Shown: positions 1 to 12,589, counted from the first letter of the stretch. The stretch is DNA of 64,000 nt from Hexactinellida sp. DTS-2022 (GCA_028753945.1 JAPNXP010000011.1:2046001-2110000), one strand, 5' to 3'. A program made the numbers and translations. The notes: generated by a model from the letters alone, not told the origin.

Positions 1-1866
1 CTTGAAATATCATCATTCAAACGTTTACCTTTAAGTGGGGAATTTATGTTGAACAGTTTCCAAATTTGAAGAAGCATTTCAACAAAGTCGTGTGTATTGT
101 TTCGGTCTTCTTGGTTACGGAATTCATTCTGTAACTTCTGAGCTGCAACAGTTAATTCGTTGAATACTTTCAATTCAAGTTTCACTTTTTAGCGCTCAAT
201 AGCATAAGGATAACAAGCTTTGATAGTCAAGCTAGGAGCTAACTTAGCTATGGATTCTTTCTCTAAATTATAGAGGAGAAGCACATCACTAAGAGATGCA
301 GCATAAACTTGAACAGGATACACACACTAATCCAGCTTAATTTTCTGAAAGTTAGGAGAGTGAAAGGTTTTCCGAATATCTTTCTGATTCAACCTGTTAT
401 TTCGAATACTTGCAAAATGTGCACTAAGTCAAAGGTAATATAGAGTTTTCTTTTATTATCAGAAGCGTGTGGTATACTAGTCTCTAACTGTTTAGTTGGA
501 GAAAATAACTTTAATAAGATCACGTTTACAGTGTAATTGTCGGTATAAATAATCTGCACTTTCAAACCCCAAGATTCGATATCCAAAATAATGACTTAAT
601 TATAGGGAAAAGGTATTCAGCAGATATAGATGCGCAATGTATCAAGCGAGAAATACAGCACCATTTTTTGTGTAAACTAGAAACCATGATAGCAAATACA
701 GTTTTTGTGGGGTTTTCAGGGGATAAGTTAGGACCAAATATTTTCCCATCCTTATATGAGATATCAGACTTAACGTGGATCTCATCAGTCTGAATAATTA
801 CAATCTTCTCTTGAGAACTAAAGGAAGAAGTTACCTGGCTAAGTACAAGAGTCGTTTTCCAGCCCAAAAGAAGAGTATAACTTTTCTAGTGTGTGACATG
901 TGGAAAAGAAATACATTCTGATTTTGGAGAAATTTATAACTAACAGCAGAAACCAGATGCGTTTTTATGGCCAGAATTTGTGTAGTAACATTATATCTCC
1001 TTCTCTTCTTGTAATTGTAAATACCCACATTCTCTAGTTGGCCAAGAATAAATTGTAATCTTGGCAAATCGGAACAATTGGATTCTGTTTCATCACTATC
1101 TAATAGATTACATATGGCCTCCTCAATATTATTTGCTTTAGAGATATGGTGGGATGTTTCTTCTGAGGGTAAGAGCTAAGTTACAGCGTAATCTCTGTAA
1201 ACATCGTTTCAATTTGTCGAATATCAGTAATAGAGATAAGTGAGAGAGAAATGGACTCCCCATATATATATCCGTTTACAGATAAAAAGCTTTTATTTCA
1301 AGAGAAACATCTGCACAAATATTATGTTTTTCCATCTTAAGTAAAAATCTCACACAATTATCTGTTTGAATCCAAACTAACCAGTCAGTATTGTTATCAA
1401 AGCTAACTTATCTCGTAATTATTGTATACAACCAACACGAAACTTCTCCTTTTCTGTATCTCTGATCTCAAGATGAGATTAGTTGCTTGGTTCAATAAAT
1501 CTTCCTCTTTGGAGTCGTAAGAGAACCGAGTTCGTTTGATTCTAATTGAAGGGGTAGAGGAATAATAAGACGGACAACCAGGAAGGAGAGAGGGGACAGC
1601 GCAAGGATTTAATTTTGGTCTTCCTCGCGGGACCTCATAGGATGTGCCATCTCCTCTGGGTACAGTGTGAAAACATTGCATATCTTCCTTCGGAAAATGC
1701 TTAGCACACACATACACCATTTTGAGGTCAGAAATATCCTCACAGTGGAGAGCAAGTATCCAGGCATGTCGTAACTCAGGTGGACCATCTGGAAGTTTAA
1801 AAACTGGGACGCGCTCTTCTTGGGTATAATTACCCCTATAATCAGGGCAGAACAGTTCGGCATTGA
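1..1866 (-). pseudogene. P-element-like THAP transposase remnant, copy 1
   Basis: Reverse-strand frames give the parts of a P-element/THAP9-type DNA transposase in the right order, broken by frameshifts. At about 1600-1863 lies a degenerate THAP zinc finger (ELRHAWILALHCEDISDLK, then VCAKHFPKEDMQC and GRPKLNPCAVPSL in one frame; the first residues fall in another). At 562-867 is the transposase block with TDEIHVKSDISYKDGKIFG. At 389-586 are TDNYTVNVILLKLF and RKLYITFDLVHIL, the segment before the family's GTP-binding and catalytic insert. At 1-180 NTHDFVEMLLQIWKLFN and SPLKGKRLNDD follow. In this family THAP binds the terminal DNA and the RNase-H-like core cuts and joins it. Several stops make it inactive. 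The C-terminal end runs off the left edge. It lies in the DOCK intron upstream of the first visible exon. Confidence 0.75.
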
Positions 1867-2616
1867 GAAAAATTAAGTATCTAACTATTAAAAAGAAACA
1901 AAGTCAAATATAGTACTAGGATAGTACTACAGAGATAAATGTAAATAACTATGGGTCAATAATAATATAATACACTACTTCGTCCTTGGTACAAAATATC
2001 AGCTTTGATGGTAGGCCTTATATCGAGTAGGCTATGAAATATGTTATTCTTATCCCTGCATACTTGTGGGTATGGATTAGACCTTACGCGGTTCGTATGC
2101 AGGTCCCGTACCTCCACGAATCTATTGGTAATTGACCCGCCCCGCCCTTCAAGACACAGTGCTATAACCAAATGAGATCTCACGAACTCGCATCTGACCC
2201 GCAAAACCCTCGCCCAAACCGTACCAACCCACGCTGACCAGCTTTCTCGCCAAGATTATATGATATGGGTACATATGATTAATCGAAGTTTAATTAAGTT
2301 TCTATTAACATATTTAGCACTTTTATTTTGCTTGTAACGGTTGTTGTGGTCGTAGGATACAAATATATAGTCCAACTATTATATTTATGGTTTGAAACCA
2401 TGTCAATTTATACCTACAAATATTTACAGCAACTGGAATTATTATATGATAATTAAATCTCGTCCTATGGAAGTAAATCTAAAAATACAGCTGTGCTGAA
2501 ACCTTTCCCCCACTCTTCTTCCAAATTAAATTAAATTAAATTTAGTTAATTTAAAATAAAATTATGTCTGTATCACTGTTATTTCATAATTTTATTTTAT
2601 TGTCTTTTGATTGTAG
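1867..2616. other. Intronic DNA, no gene recognised
   Basis: A locally GC-richer patch at about 2060-2240 has no open coding signal. A low-complexity stretch of AAATT units lies at 2521-2570. The last bases before 2617 (TTTGATTGTAG) are a good splice acceptor for DOCK exon 1. Confidence 0.5.
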
Positions 2617-2831
2617 GTATCCAACTTATTCCTCGTGATGCTCATGGTAGGATTTTTGACATTCCTCAACATGGTTTTGCAGATTTATATTTATCTATGC
2701 ATTCAAAGTTTGGTGATTGTTTGGATAATTTAAATACAATTGAGATTAGTGTTTCTCCTATTGGTGAACAGAGTATTTCACAGAATTTTCATCATTTATT
2801 TTTTTCTTTAAGAACAGTTGTATTACAAATG
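2617..2831 (+). CDS. DOCK: DOCK family GEF, internal exon 1 of 4 visible
   Basis: DOCK proteins are large exchange factors for Rac/Cdc42 that act at the membrane with ELMO. This exon is bounded by TTGTAG and GTATGT. Its first two bases complete a codon begun in an unseen upstream exon (phase 1); it ends in phase 0 after ATG. The 71 whole codons read GIQLIPRDAHGRIFDIPQHG at the start (the first G needs the upstream base) and end in FHHLFFSLRTVVLQM, which fits the segment HHLYVSxR that precedes EDTExFxSLYD in DOCK1-5. Joined to the next exon it gives LQM-LFDTEMFVSIYN, the expected continuation. It belongs to the helical N-terminal region after the SH3 domain. Reading frame and both splice sites are seen; the family call rests mainly on the exons that follow. 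Confidence 0.8.
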
Positions 2832-3279
2832 GTATGTAATATTTTCCTTTTCAATTTCTCATTTTAACATATTTCTTCCCAGTCTCTTTACTTTTTTTCA
2901 GTGTAATCTAAATATTATGTGTTTAAATTTGTATTTATTTGACTGTTAGTAGAGCAAACGATTCTACCAACTGCTAAACGCTTGATAGATTCGAATCCGG
3001 TTTATTCTTTCACCAGGTTTTTTGAGTTATTCGGTTTTTTATAATACTATTTGGTCTAAATGTGTAAGAAGTTCTAATTTTGTTTTATTTCATTTGGTTT
3101 ATTCCAAATATTGAATTTTTCTTACTTTATTTCCATGCTAACATGCAAGAAATTGATTACAAAAATCCTGTTCCTACTAGATTAGGACATTAGTTTAATT
3201 TACTATCTCACAAAATGCCTTAAATAGTTCCTAATATACCCATCTTTTCGAAAAGTTTAGAATTTCTGGACAACATCGC

Positions 3280-4563
3280 TTGTCATATAGTTTTGTTGAT
3301 GAGAAAAGGTTTCGAAAGACATTCAGTTTATCCTTTCATGCCAAATATTAACAGAAAGAGCATTATCGAGAAAATGATCAAGCTGGCTGAGGACTTTAAT
3401 AGAGTTGTCAAAGAAGAGATTCTCGGATACCCTTGTACTTTATGTTTTGATGGGTTAACGAACCACAGCCAAAAATTGTGCCTATTATTTGGATAGTATT
3501 TCGGTAGAATATAACGATGAATTTGCACTGAAAGATATTCTCAATGAAAAGAATTGGGTGGGATACTATTTGTAGTTGGTGGGGATAACATACCTGGTTT
3601 TTGGCGGCTATATCGGAATTTTGCTCATAAAATCAACAAATTATTGGGTTTCAATGTCTAGCCCATTCTATACAATTGACTATTTATGATTTATCACGCA
3701 TATCACAATTTAAGGAAGTTTTATTTCAATATATCCTAATTTTGTACTGCATTTTAATAACTCTGATCATAGAAATTCGCTACAATATCTTCAGTTTTTA
3801 TCCGGTAAGTGAGAGAATCATTGTTTTAAAGCATTTATACCGAATGCAACACGATGGAGTTCAACTTATCATTGTATTTGCAGGGTAATCGACTTAAAAT
3901 ATTTCTTCGCATATGTGGGTTTGGTATTTCTCGAGGGTTGATGGGAGCGGATATGCTTGTCCAAACCATTATTATTAGGAAATTTTAAGGATTGTACTGA
4001 TTTTATTTAAAAAGATTCAGCCACTATTGTAGACGTTGTTAATTTATGCCATAAACTGGAGAATCATGTCGACTACATTCGCAATCAATTCCTTGGAATG
4101 TGTGATAATTCTTCAACAAAGCTCTAGATAAATTTATTAGACGCATCACTTAGCAGATAAGTATCACTCCACATTAGGAGTTATTTTGGAGGAGTGTGCT
4201 GAACCCTCTTAACCAAACTGACAATGATGAACTGATTAACATCCAAAACGAGTTAAAAAGTACTTCATCCTGTAACAAAATAGATAATGTAAATATGCAG
4301 CCGGTGGCATAAGTATTAGATGGTGGCTTATGGGAGCTTGAATCTGGAAAGGAAACTGTTATCCTCTATTGGGCTCGTCAAATACTCCGTGCACTTGAAT
4401 TGGCTCGTGTTGCATTGTTTATTTGTTCAACACATCCTACCGTAACCTGTCTAGAGAGAGGTTTTCACATCAAGGACTTATTTGTAATGACCTTCGGAGT
4501 TCGCTTTCGTGAAAATCTGTAAAAGCATTATTGAAAGTAAGATTCAAAATACTTGCCACTATA
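3280..4563 (+). pseudogene. hAT transposase remnant
   Basis: Forward-strand fragments of a hAT transposase occur in collinear order but in different frames and with stops. 3293-3496 encodes EDFNRVVKEEILGYPCTLCF and DGLTNHSQKLC, the region of the first catalytic aspartate. About 3640-3700 encodes CLAHSIQLTIYDL, matching the conserved C-x2-H-x2-Q-L block. 4320-4520 encodes LELARVALFICSTHPT and ERGFHIKDLF, the C-terminal dimerisation domain, ending at a stop at about 4520. The parts are too decayed to be active. No terminal repeats were recognised. It is in DOCK intron 1. Confidence 0.65.
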
Positions 4564-7270
4564 CCCAGAGCCACAGGATGCTGGCGTCGATAAATTTAGT
4601 TAATTAGTTTGTTATCTGTACTTACTACAAAGTGATCGTTCGTCAAATGCAATGCACGAGTATGAAATAGTGTACTGCTTAAATGTAGTTTACCTGGTTT
4701 CCAACCGATTAATTTTTTTGTTTATAAATTAATTACTAAGGCGATTGACCGGTTTACCGTATCGATAAATACATTATTAACCGTGGCCTAAGATCGGATA
4801 ACCAACCTCACCCTTTATATAGAATAACTCTGAAATGACGTGGCTTAGCACAAAATTTCCCATACAAATAAATACATGTAAGCGTTTCTAAAATTACAAC
4901 TGTTGTGTGGAGGTATTATCCACAAACCATTCAATTTTTTGCCAACCAAAGAAAATGTAGTATGCATTGCTGTAATTTTTTGATTTTCTTGTTGGATAGT
5001 TGAGAATTAAATTTTTATTAATATTACCTTGGCTCCTTTCTAATTCAGTTGACACTACATAGAGATAGATATAAATTGACAAACTTTGTTTGTAGAAGTT
5101 AGTATGTAGTAAGCCGACCAGGACGTATTAACCGAGTTCTACTGTATTTTAAATTTTGTTAAATCTCTCCTGTCATACCATCTTTTGACGCAAATTTCTC
5201 TATTTCTTGGTTTTATTATCTGCATTTAGAAATCGCGCATTTAGAAACTATTTATAAGAATATTACATCACCTAGGTTTTAGTGCTAGTAGTGCTTGAGA
5301 TCTCAGTATGTAAAAGTATGTTTCCACTAATTTACCGACAGTTCAGATCCTGCTAAACTTTAATTCATCAAATTGACACCGAATTGTTTGATATTAGTCC
5401 GATTCTAATTCATTGTAATCCATAACTCACTGGATTCGAGTTAAGAAATTCAAAAGCTTCCTTGTTATGCGTAAGAAATAATTTTAATTGAAGGAGTATA
5501 ATTTGTACTTGAATCACTTATCTTAAATAATTAATTAATATTAAAAGAAAATATCTGTGGGGTCTACTTTATATTAAAAACACTAAAAGACTCGCATGAG
5601 CCTGGACACAATATTTCCCATCACCTTGAAGGAGGGGGACTAAGCAAGAATTTATTATCCGATTTGTATATTTTCCGTTAGCCACATCCCAAATTCAATT
5701 TATACTGAGATGTTATTATGATATCTAATATATATAATTTAACCATGTATATCAGAATATTCAAAAGAGAAGTCGTTCTGAAGAACCGTGTTCTCAAAAT
5801 CTGCAATGAAGCATTAGTAACTTTCTATAACCGCAAAATAGAAATCCAATTGTCAAAATTCTGATACTTTGAAGAGTCATAACAGAATGAAATTATGCAT
5901 TACTAGGTTATTTGATATTCTGAATTCAGTGGTAACCACGAATTCAAGTTTCAAGTGAATGATAATTTTATCCTATTTCCACCTAAATTCCCACTGTGGA
6001 TCTCATAGTCGGGTAGACAGTTTTACAATTTCACAATATTTCCTAAAAGATTTGTGCGCAATAGACTGTATTCTCTTGCATTGTTACATGTGTCCTACTA
6101 TGAATATCGCCGCAGTATAATTTTTCATTAATATTTAAGATACTTTCTTTATATATACCCGAATTTTATGACTTTCTTCTTTAGCGTGCCTACCTTCAGA
6201 GCAAATTATGCCGTGACCCGATTTCTATTATATTCCTTTCGATTTCAGGCTACTAAAATTTTGTTTCCAATACAAGGTTGACTAGAGTTTGTCTATAATA
6301 GAACAACCTGTTATTCTTTTACTGGAAATGCGGTTATAACTTTGTTTAACCAATAACATTTCATATTATGGATTTAAACTCGTTTACTAATCCCTAGTTG
6401 ACTAATAATTTACCCCATATTATCGATCCCTCTAAGGGAGGTTTAAATTATTAATCGCCTACTATGAATAATCGTCCCCCTAAAAGGTGTACAATTAATA
6501 TTCGCTAATAAATGACAAATTTCTATGCTTTTAGTTAGGTATATCCAGGAATTTATACCAAAAAAACATCACTTACGCACTCGAGGACAGTTAGTTAACA
6601 GTTTATTGGTATTTTCGTGTTTCCTTCAATGGCACTTAAGTGCTATATCCCCCTATAGGCAGTTAAAAATCAATAGTCGCCTACCCCAATAATTGCCCCT
6701 TGAAGGGATAAAAGATATTAATCGCCCAGGCTCCTATTCTATTAAATACGGTAGTGAACTAATTATGATTAGTTTTACTGTGCCTATTATACTATAGGAT
6801 AGTGGCCCAGATTGAAATGACTGCCTTGGTTAGTTATTACTGTGCCGTCTATACTATACTACACAGTCCCCTACCAAAAGTATTCGTACTCCAAAAAATT
6901 CCCATAGGAATTAGCAATAAAGTGTGTCTAGAAAAATGTGCATTATATTCGTAATATATGCGGTGTTGCAATTTTGATGCCAGATTCTTATTCTATGCAT
7001 TCGATATATCCATTTCAGATGCCTTCACCTCTGAAAGCTACTGATTAGGTTCAAAATTACCATCCTTTGCCACTATGTGCCACTTGTTCCCACCTTATAC
7101 CATGTTGACAATTGGAAGAATGGTGCATGGTGCCACCGCATGATAATTTCAAACAAATCAATATGTTATTCAGATGAAAGCTTCTACGAAGGTTAATTCG
7201 GATTCGTTGAATACGATTCTGCAATTAAAATGACCACATCTCATATGATTTGAATGCATTAGCTCATAAT
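4564..7270. other. Intron 1 DNA with decayed small repeats
   Basis: No gene is seen. At 5101-5142 lies one end of a TA-flanked MITE (AACCGAGTTCTACTGTA), the same family as the elements ending at 19886 and at 37219-37803. At 6390-6740 several short segments with AATAATCGCC/AATCGCC recur, probably a worn MITE. The rest is AT-rich and featureless to me. Confidence 0.4.
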
Positions 7271-7274
7271 ATTA

Positions 7275-7430
7275 GACTTACGAGCCCTTCGGTCTCGTTC
7301 GCTTCGCGACGGATCACTCTCTTACAAAAGTCGCTTCGCGACTTTTGTTCGTTCGTGTTAGACACTACGCAACACAATTAATTATCTGCCGCTTCGCGGC
7401 CTTACTCTCCTCAAATTGAACCTGTGACTT
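7275..7430. repeat. Hairpin-rich dispersed repeat (CCCTTCGG type)
   Basis: A GC-rich patch in AT-rich DNA is made of consecutive small palindromes with TTCG loops: CGAGCCCTTCGGTCTCG, AAAAGTCGCTTCGCGACTTTT and GCCGCTTCGCGGC. The first block recurs at 22855, 23074 and, worn, at 56985. The function is unknown; the folded form would be a string of stable hairpins. Confidence 0.6.
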
Positions 7431-7679
7431 GTAAATTACATGTACTCAATTCAGTATGCTGCTATTTGGGACCCCAGTATGTCAATTTATTAATTCATTA
7501 ATTCATTAATTTTATTTACTAACCATGATTTACTGCATATAGTAAATTGTTTGTAAATAGTTGAATACAGTACTTTGATATGTAATATTATGCTTATGTA
7601 ATTGACGTAAGCTAAATACATCATGAATAGAAATAAACTGATTGAAGCCAAACTGGATTAATCAAGTAGGCAATTTCAG

Positions 7680-8180
7680 AAATAATGTAGGTGAACCTTA
7701 AATCATCAAACCTCAAAATGTGCAATGACGCAGCAATTGGAGGTTACATTTTTGTTATTGCCTAGCTCAGATTAAATGCGAAAATTATAAAAATTTCTAG
7801 AGACATGCAATACATTCTGTTTTATAATGTGACAAAATTATTTGTCGATTGAACCAAAAGTGTAAGAGCTGAATCCAAATTAGTTCCCACGTGACGTCAC
7901 ATTCCCATAAATCGATATACGTGTGTCTCATTGTATGTTGTCTTACCAAATAAAATTGTGGGCGAATCGGATAAGAACTGAAAGAGTTATTCCCAAATAA
8001 GTGCATTTATGATGTCATAATCCCGCTATTTTGTTTCAAAAACCAATAGATCGTTGTCGCAGTACAAAATTACCCCTGTATGCAAATTTTCAGCTTTCAG
8101 GGACTCGTCGTCTTTCCAATTAATTCTGGACAAACACACAAACACACACACAACAATTTCGCTTTTAATATACAGATATA
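7680..8180 (+). repeat. RTE/SINE-like 3' tail
   Basis: Two internally similar segments (about 7845-7910 and 7960-8030) are followed by a text-like tail: a phrase resembling GCAAATTTTCAGCTTTCAGG, then ACAAACACACAAACACACAC, then TTTCGCTTTTAATATACAGA. This layout is typical of the 3' ends of RTE-type LINEs and the SINEs they mobilise. No reverse transcriptase is present. Family assignment is from general knowledge only. Confidence 0.35.
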
Positions 8181-9013
8181 GTACTATTTCCAATGGGATA
8201 TTTTGGGGTGTGCGAAACTTTTGGTAGGGGACGGTAGTGCCCAGTTCTTATCTTACTGCCTTGGTTTGTTTTTCTTCCGTATCCCCTCTACAGAACAGTG
8301 TTAGTTAACTAATAATCCAAATTTCCGAATGGGTGTCTCATGGGTTACAGATATGTACCTGGGGTCACGATTTTGGATTACATTTTTCGGCACATTTTTA
8401 CACCTGTTTAATGTCACAACAGGAACAATAAATAGAGCCCGAATATTACATTTATATGCTTAAAATGGAGAATTAAATTCTTCACCTTTTCACAGTGCAC
8501 GAATTTTCATATTGGGATTCGTTTGTGCCATAATTGAGTTGATAATTTCGTTTGTTTACTAACACTTCAGTTCAATTGAAAGTGTTAAATTTAAATAATT
8601 TGTTTCAACTTTCGATAATTATATTGAATCATTTTGTGATATCGAGTATGCTATTATTTTTTATTTGAAAATTAAGAGTATATATTCCATAACAACGACA
8701 GATTATGTGTGTATATTTACTTCTGCGAGAATATTCTCTCACAATGGATACACTGATATATTTAATTCTAATTAATTTGATCTGTGTTTAACTTATAGAG
8801 ACGCTTCCAATTAGCTTATTGGGGTTATCGAGTGCGCTGAATTCAAAAATTGTAGTGAAATTCAATTTAAATTAATAATTATTGCAAATAATTTAACTTA
8901 ATTTATTTTGCTATACATAATAATTGTGTTAAATTATCAATAAATTATTTAAATATTTATTCTAATTATCTAAATTTCATTAATATCAGGGATGATACAA
9001 GATAGAAATAAAC
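8181..9013. other. Intron 1 DNA, nothing recognised
   Basis: AT-rich sequence with no coding signal, repeats or palindromes that I could support. Confidence 0.4.
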
Positions 9014-9493
9014 GTATCCGCACATTTTGATCAAATTATGGAGTCGAATCTTTGTCAATTTTTAACAGTAGAACTTTGATCTAACTTTTAATTTCAGTTT
9101 TTGATTCATTTTTCATCAAAGTTCTACATTATTTACTGTCATGGAACTTTGATCAGACTGATGTCGAACTTTGATAAAAATTAGGAATAATTTTCTGATC
9201 TAAACTCTACAATAGCAACTCATGTAGAACTTTGGTCAAATGGTTGCACATTTTGATCAAAATTCATTAATTGCTTACACTGGCCATTTTTGATCAGAGT
9301 TATCACCCAACTACTTAAATTCCGTTTAGAACTTTCATCAAATTAGAAAAGGAGCTTATTTGATCAAGTTCTACTGTATGCTGCTTCGCTAGAACTTTGA
9401 TCAAATTCTGCAAATGTTTGATTTGATCAATGTTCTACAATTATATAGTGGTGTAGATATTTGCTACAAAATAACTATGCTTATTATCCGATT

Positions 9494-9765
9494 ATCCAGT
9501 GGCGTATCCAGGATAATCATAAGGGGGGTGCTTTGGAGCGAGTTTAGCGAGCGTTGGTAAGTGGCGGGTCTAGGGGGCAAGCCCTCCAGAATTTATGTTA
9601 AATCTTAGACCTCAAACATCGATCTACAGCTAATCTTGTCACATAATAGTAGGAGTGTAATATATTGTACAATTATACCAAATTATAAATAACAACATAT
9701 CCCTTTTGGAAACCATTTATGAGGAGGGTGTTTGAACACCCACTGTAATATCTTTATGTAGACAA
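9494..9765. mobile_element. G-rich hAT-type non-autonomous element
   Basis: It starts CAGTGGCGTATCCAGGATAA and contains GGAGCGAGTTTAGCGAGCG and GGGGGCAAGCCC; related words in reverse occur at 52925-53005. The right end is not sharply seen; a possible end is near 9750 (AACACCCACTG). It lies inside MULE 1. Confidence 0.4.
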
Positions 9766-9917
9766 ATTAAATAAATTAGCACTAACATTTGATAATGATA
9801 TTTTTGTAATGAATGAGCAGAAAATATTGAGAGCATAATGATAAACTAATACACCAAAGGAAAAATAATGGATTGAAGTTGAGTTATGAGTCAGCTCCAA
9901 AATTTATGTTCATTGAC

Positions 9918-11500
9918 CTACAACCTACAAGTCGGACATCTCTCTCTTGTTGTGAAATTTCCACAAACGAAAGCATGCCCACAAGGTATGAATACATATG
10001 TAGATTTCCTGTTTTGCAAGTAGATAACACATGGATTATACAAAGCTTCTTCATTGATTTCCGTATCCTCATCACTCTCTTCACAATCCGAATAGTCGTT
10101 GCATCTATCACTATCAAAACTATGATTTTTACCTATTGTGTAAGATACTTATTTAACGTATTGCATAGGAGTATATTCTTTACTTTCAAGTTATTCGTTT
10201 TCAACATCCTTTTTCTTTCTCTCCCCTATTTCTAATCCGTTCAATAACTTGCATACTCCAGGTCATATTTTACAATATTGCTTTCAAGCATTTCCATAAA
10301 TGTCCATATATTCGGTGTTTTCGCACGAATAATCGATTTAAGTCCTCTGTGATAAACTTCTCAACAATTGTTTGTTTTGTGAACTGAATGATAAACGGAC
10401 AAATCACCTCTCTTTATCCATTCCTTCTGACATACTCTTTAAGTTTAGTAAGAATATTTTTTTCTGTTGGGCTTAGCCTTAGTGACGACATATTGTTTAC
10501 TAGAATTTGAAATACAGATAGAATATCCTTTTGAGGTAGGAGTGGCAGACTCATTATTTACCTGACCCAATATTGGAAATTCGAATTCTTCTCATAACAG
10601 GATGTAAGTTGAAACTTTTACCTTAATCCATATCGCCTTAGAATAATGAAAGAGGTAGCCAGACATGTTTATTTGTGGAAACATTTCTCGAAAAACGTTC
10701 CTCGGAACTCGTTCATAATCACATATCGTCAATTCCGGAGAAAAATATGGGACAATTTCTACAATTTTCTGCAAAACAGCATTGTACAAAGATTAATCTT
10801 TTGCGACATTAGAACATAAATGGCTTGTAGAACATGATGACCTTTTTGGATAAATATGGTAAATAATTTGTGAAATAATTTCGGTACGACATAGAAAGCC
10901 CCGTCAAAATTAACACTTTTCGTGGTTTTTGAGTAGAAAGCATTAAGCCCGAAACAAAAACAGCTGCGAAACCTTCAGAGATAATTACCATTGTTCGAAA
11001 GTTTGATGCAAAACGAAGTGAGTCTAAACATGTTATCAAATTCTTCTGGTGTCTTGGGATTTCGTACATGTCGATAACTTATTAAGCTTCAGCTTGATCA
11101 CCGCTCGTGACATCGTCAAAACTAATCGCAAATTCTCTACTAAGGCAAATTCTCTACTGAGGCAAATTCTCTTCTGAGGTCGCAAATTTCTCTACTGAAA
11201 GAGTTTGCTTTCATCAATTATATTCACAAATACATGGTATTCTATTCCTTTGGTTCTCCATAGAGTACACCTCAAAGAGATACAATGATCTTTTACAGAA
11301 GATTTATTGTACAATAACCATTACACATATAATTGCGAGATCCCAGTTTTACCTTCATTGATTTGGTACTCCATTTGTACGCTTATGCAGTCTGATAAAT
11401 ATGAAATCTGTATTTTATTCGTTCATATATTAGGTACATTGAATAAAGTTACTTGAAAACTCATAAAATGTGTAGACGCATAAAAATTAATAATTTAATT
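9918..11500 (-). pseudogene. MULE transposase with C-terminal RING finger (MULE 1)
   Basis: The reverse strand, in several frames, carries a Mutator-like transposase. Near 10800-10900 is NFDGAFYVVPKLFHKLFTIF followed by VLQAIYVLMSQK, the block with the first catalytic aspartate. 10592-10789 has VEIVPYFSPELTICDYERVP and GYLFHYSKAIW, holding the second aspartate and the C/H helix of the MULE fold. At 11100-11350 CISLRCTLWR may be a worn FLYWCH-like finger. At the C-terminus (9918-10034) is a RING finger: YVFIPCGHAFVC and RCPTCRL before a TAG stop; its first C-x2-C has become C-x2-Y. MULE transposases excise and insert the element; a RING finger normally recruits ubiquitin-conjugating enzymes, so its use here is inferred only. 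The gene is inactive through frameshifts. Confidence 0.65.
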
Positions 11501-11850
11501 GTAATTGCAATAAGATTGTTAAGGAATTATCAAGAACACTTATAACACCAATTTAATAAAATCTTTGCACCATTCCAATACCCTGACAAATTTCTAATTC
11601 AATTCTTTCTAATCGTTGATACAATTTCTACACCACTTTATAATTGTAGAACATTGATCATATCAAATCTTTGCAGAATTTGATCAAAGTTCTAGTTCAG
11701 CAGCATAGGGTAGAACTTGATCAAATCAGCTCCCTTTCTAATTTGATGAAAGTTCTCAATGACATTTAATATTATGCAGTTGGGTGTAGAACTCTGATCA
11801 AAAATGGCTAGTGTAAGCAATTTATGAATTTTGATCATAATGTGCAACCA

Positions 11851-12002
11851 TAGGCGTCGTAAATGCAAAGGTCAATCCTTCGGCCCGCCCGGAAATTCCG
11901 GGTAATGTCCGGGTAAACTCGGAGTTTTGTGTTAGTAGCATAGGGACAATCCCTTCGGCCCGCCCGGACATTTCCGGGCACCCGGGCGGTTTACGACGCC
12001 TA
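11851..12002. mobile_element. MITE, TAGGCGTCGTAAA family (copy 1)
   Basis: Inverted ends TAGGCGTCGTAAA and TTTACGACGCCTA bound a GC-rich 152-bp body rich in CCCGG words. It sits in the right arm of MULE 1: the left arm reads straight through the site. The flanks TGTGCAACCA (11841-11850) and TGTGCAACCA (12005-12014) form a 10-bp target duplication, with two extra bases TG on the right. Length and duplication suit a Mutator-like MITE. Confidence 0.75.
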
Positions 12003-12217
12003 TGTGTGCAACCATTTGATCAAAGTTCTACATCAGTTGCTATTGTAGAATTTTGATCAGAAAATTATTCCTCATTTTGAACAAAGTTCCATAACAGTAA
12101 ATAATGTAGAACTTTGATCAAAAATGAATCAAAAACTGAAATTAAAAGTTAGATCAAAGTTCTCCTGAAGAAATTGATAAAAATTCGACTCCATTATTTG
12201 ATCAAAATGTGCGGATC

Positions 12218-12589
12218 CAAATAGTCAATTTATCATTTGATCCTTATGCCACGTAACACCTCTATAAATGGGTCATGACACCTTGAGGTGATGATGACAT
12301 CGTCAATGAAATGTGTTTTACAATTTTGTGAATTATATATTTCGAATGGGATGGTTGGTGTTGGATGAGTGCCCAACATGCACATAAAAAATGCTGACTC
12401 ATCACCTATTATATTCCATTGAAACTTGAATATCTCTGAAATGAAGTGAGCTAAAATGAATTTCCACCACTCTAAGGGTTTCCTTCCGAAACACCTTTCT
12501 GATTAATTTTACACCTTCATAGTGATGATGAGTTAGCAAAAAATAATCCAAAATTGCATCTGTGTCGCAGCATTTTCCTGTCTAGTTTT
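12218..12589. other. Intron 1 DNA, nothing recognised
   Basis: No coding signal or repeat seen between MULE 1 and the next MITE nest. Confidence 0.4.

Larger units (their letters stand above)
9014..12217 (-). mobile_element. MULE 1: Mutator-like transposon with long repeat-built inverted termini
   Basis: Two arms of about 450 bp are inverted copies: left about 9016-9470, right about 11610-12217 (the right arm is longer because a 152-bp MITE sits in it). The outermost match is ATCCGCACATTTTGATCAAA on the left against its complement on the right. Each arm repeats, in both orientations, a degenerate word like TTTGATCAAAGTTCTAC, itself partly palindromic. Between the arms, on the - strand, is a decayed MULE transposase with a RING finger (see separate entry). 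A second insertion, starting CAGTGGCGTATCCAGG at 9494, lies just inside the left arm. I did not find a clean 9-bp target duplication at the outer ends. Confidence 0.75.

Noticed and set aside
1956..2204. 82-codon - strand frame beside the P-element remnant
   Set aside because: No THAP or transposase motif and lies beyond the THAP start; probably chance in a GC-richer patch.
2945..3020. tRNA-like stretch with TAGTAGAGC, a B-box-like GATTCGAATCC and a later CACCA
   Set aside because: The acceptor and anticodon stems do not pair and no clear A box is present. At best a decayed tRNA-derived SINE.
9873..10235. 120-codon forward frame
   Set aside because: It is antisense to the RING finger end of the MULE 1 transposase, whose motifs are on the - strand.
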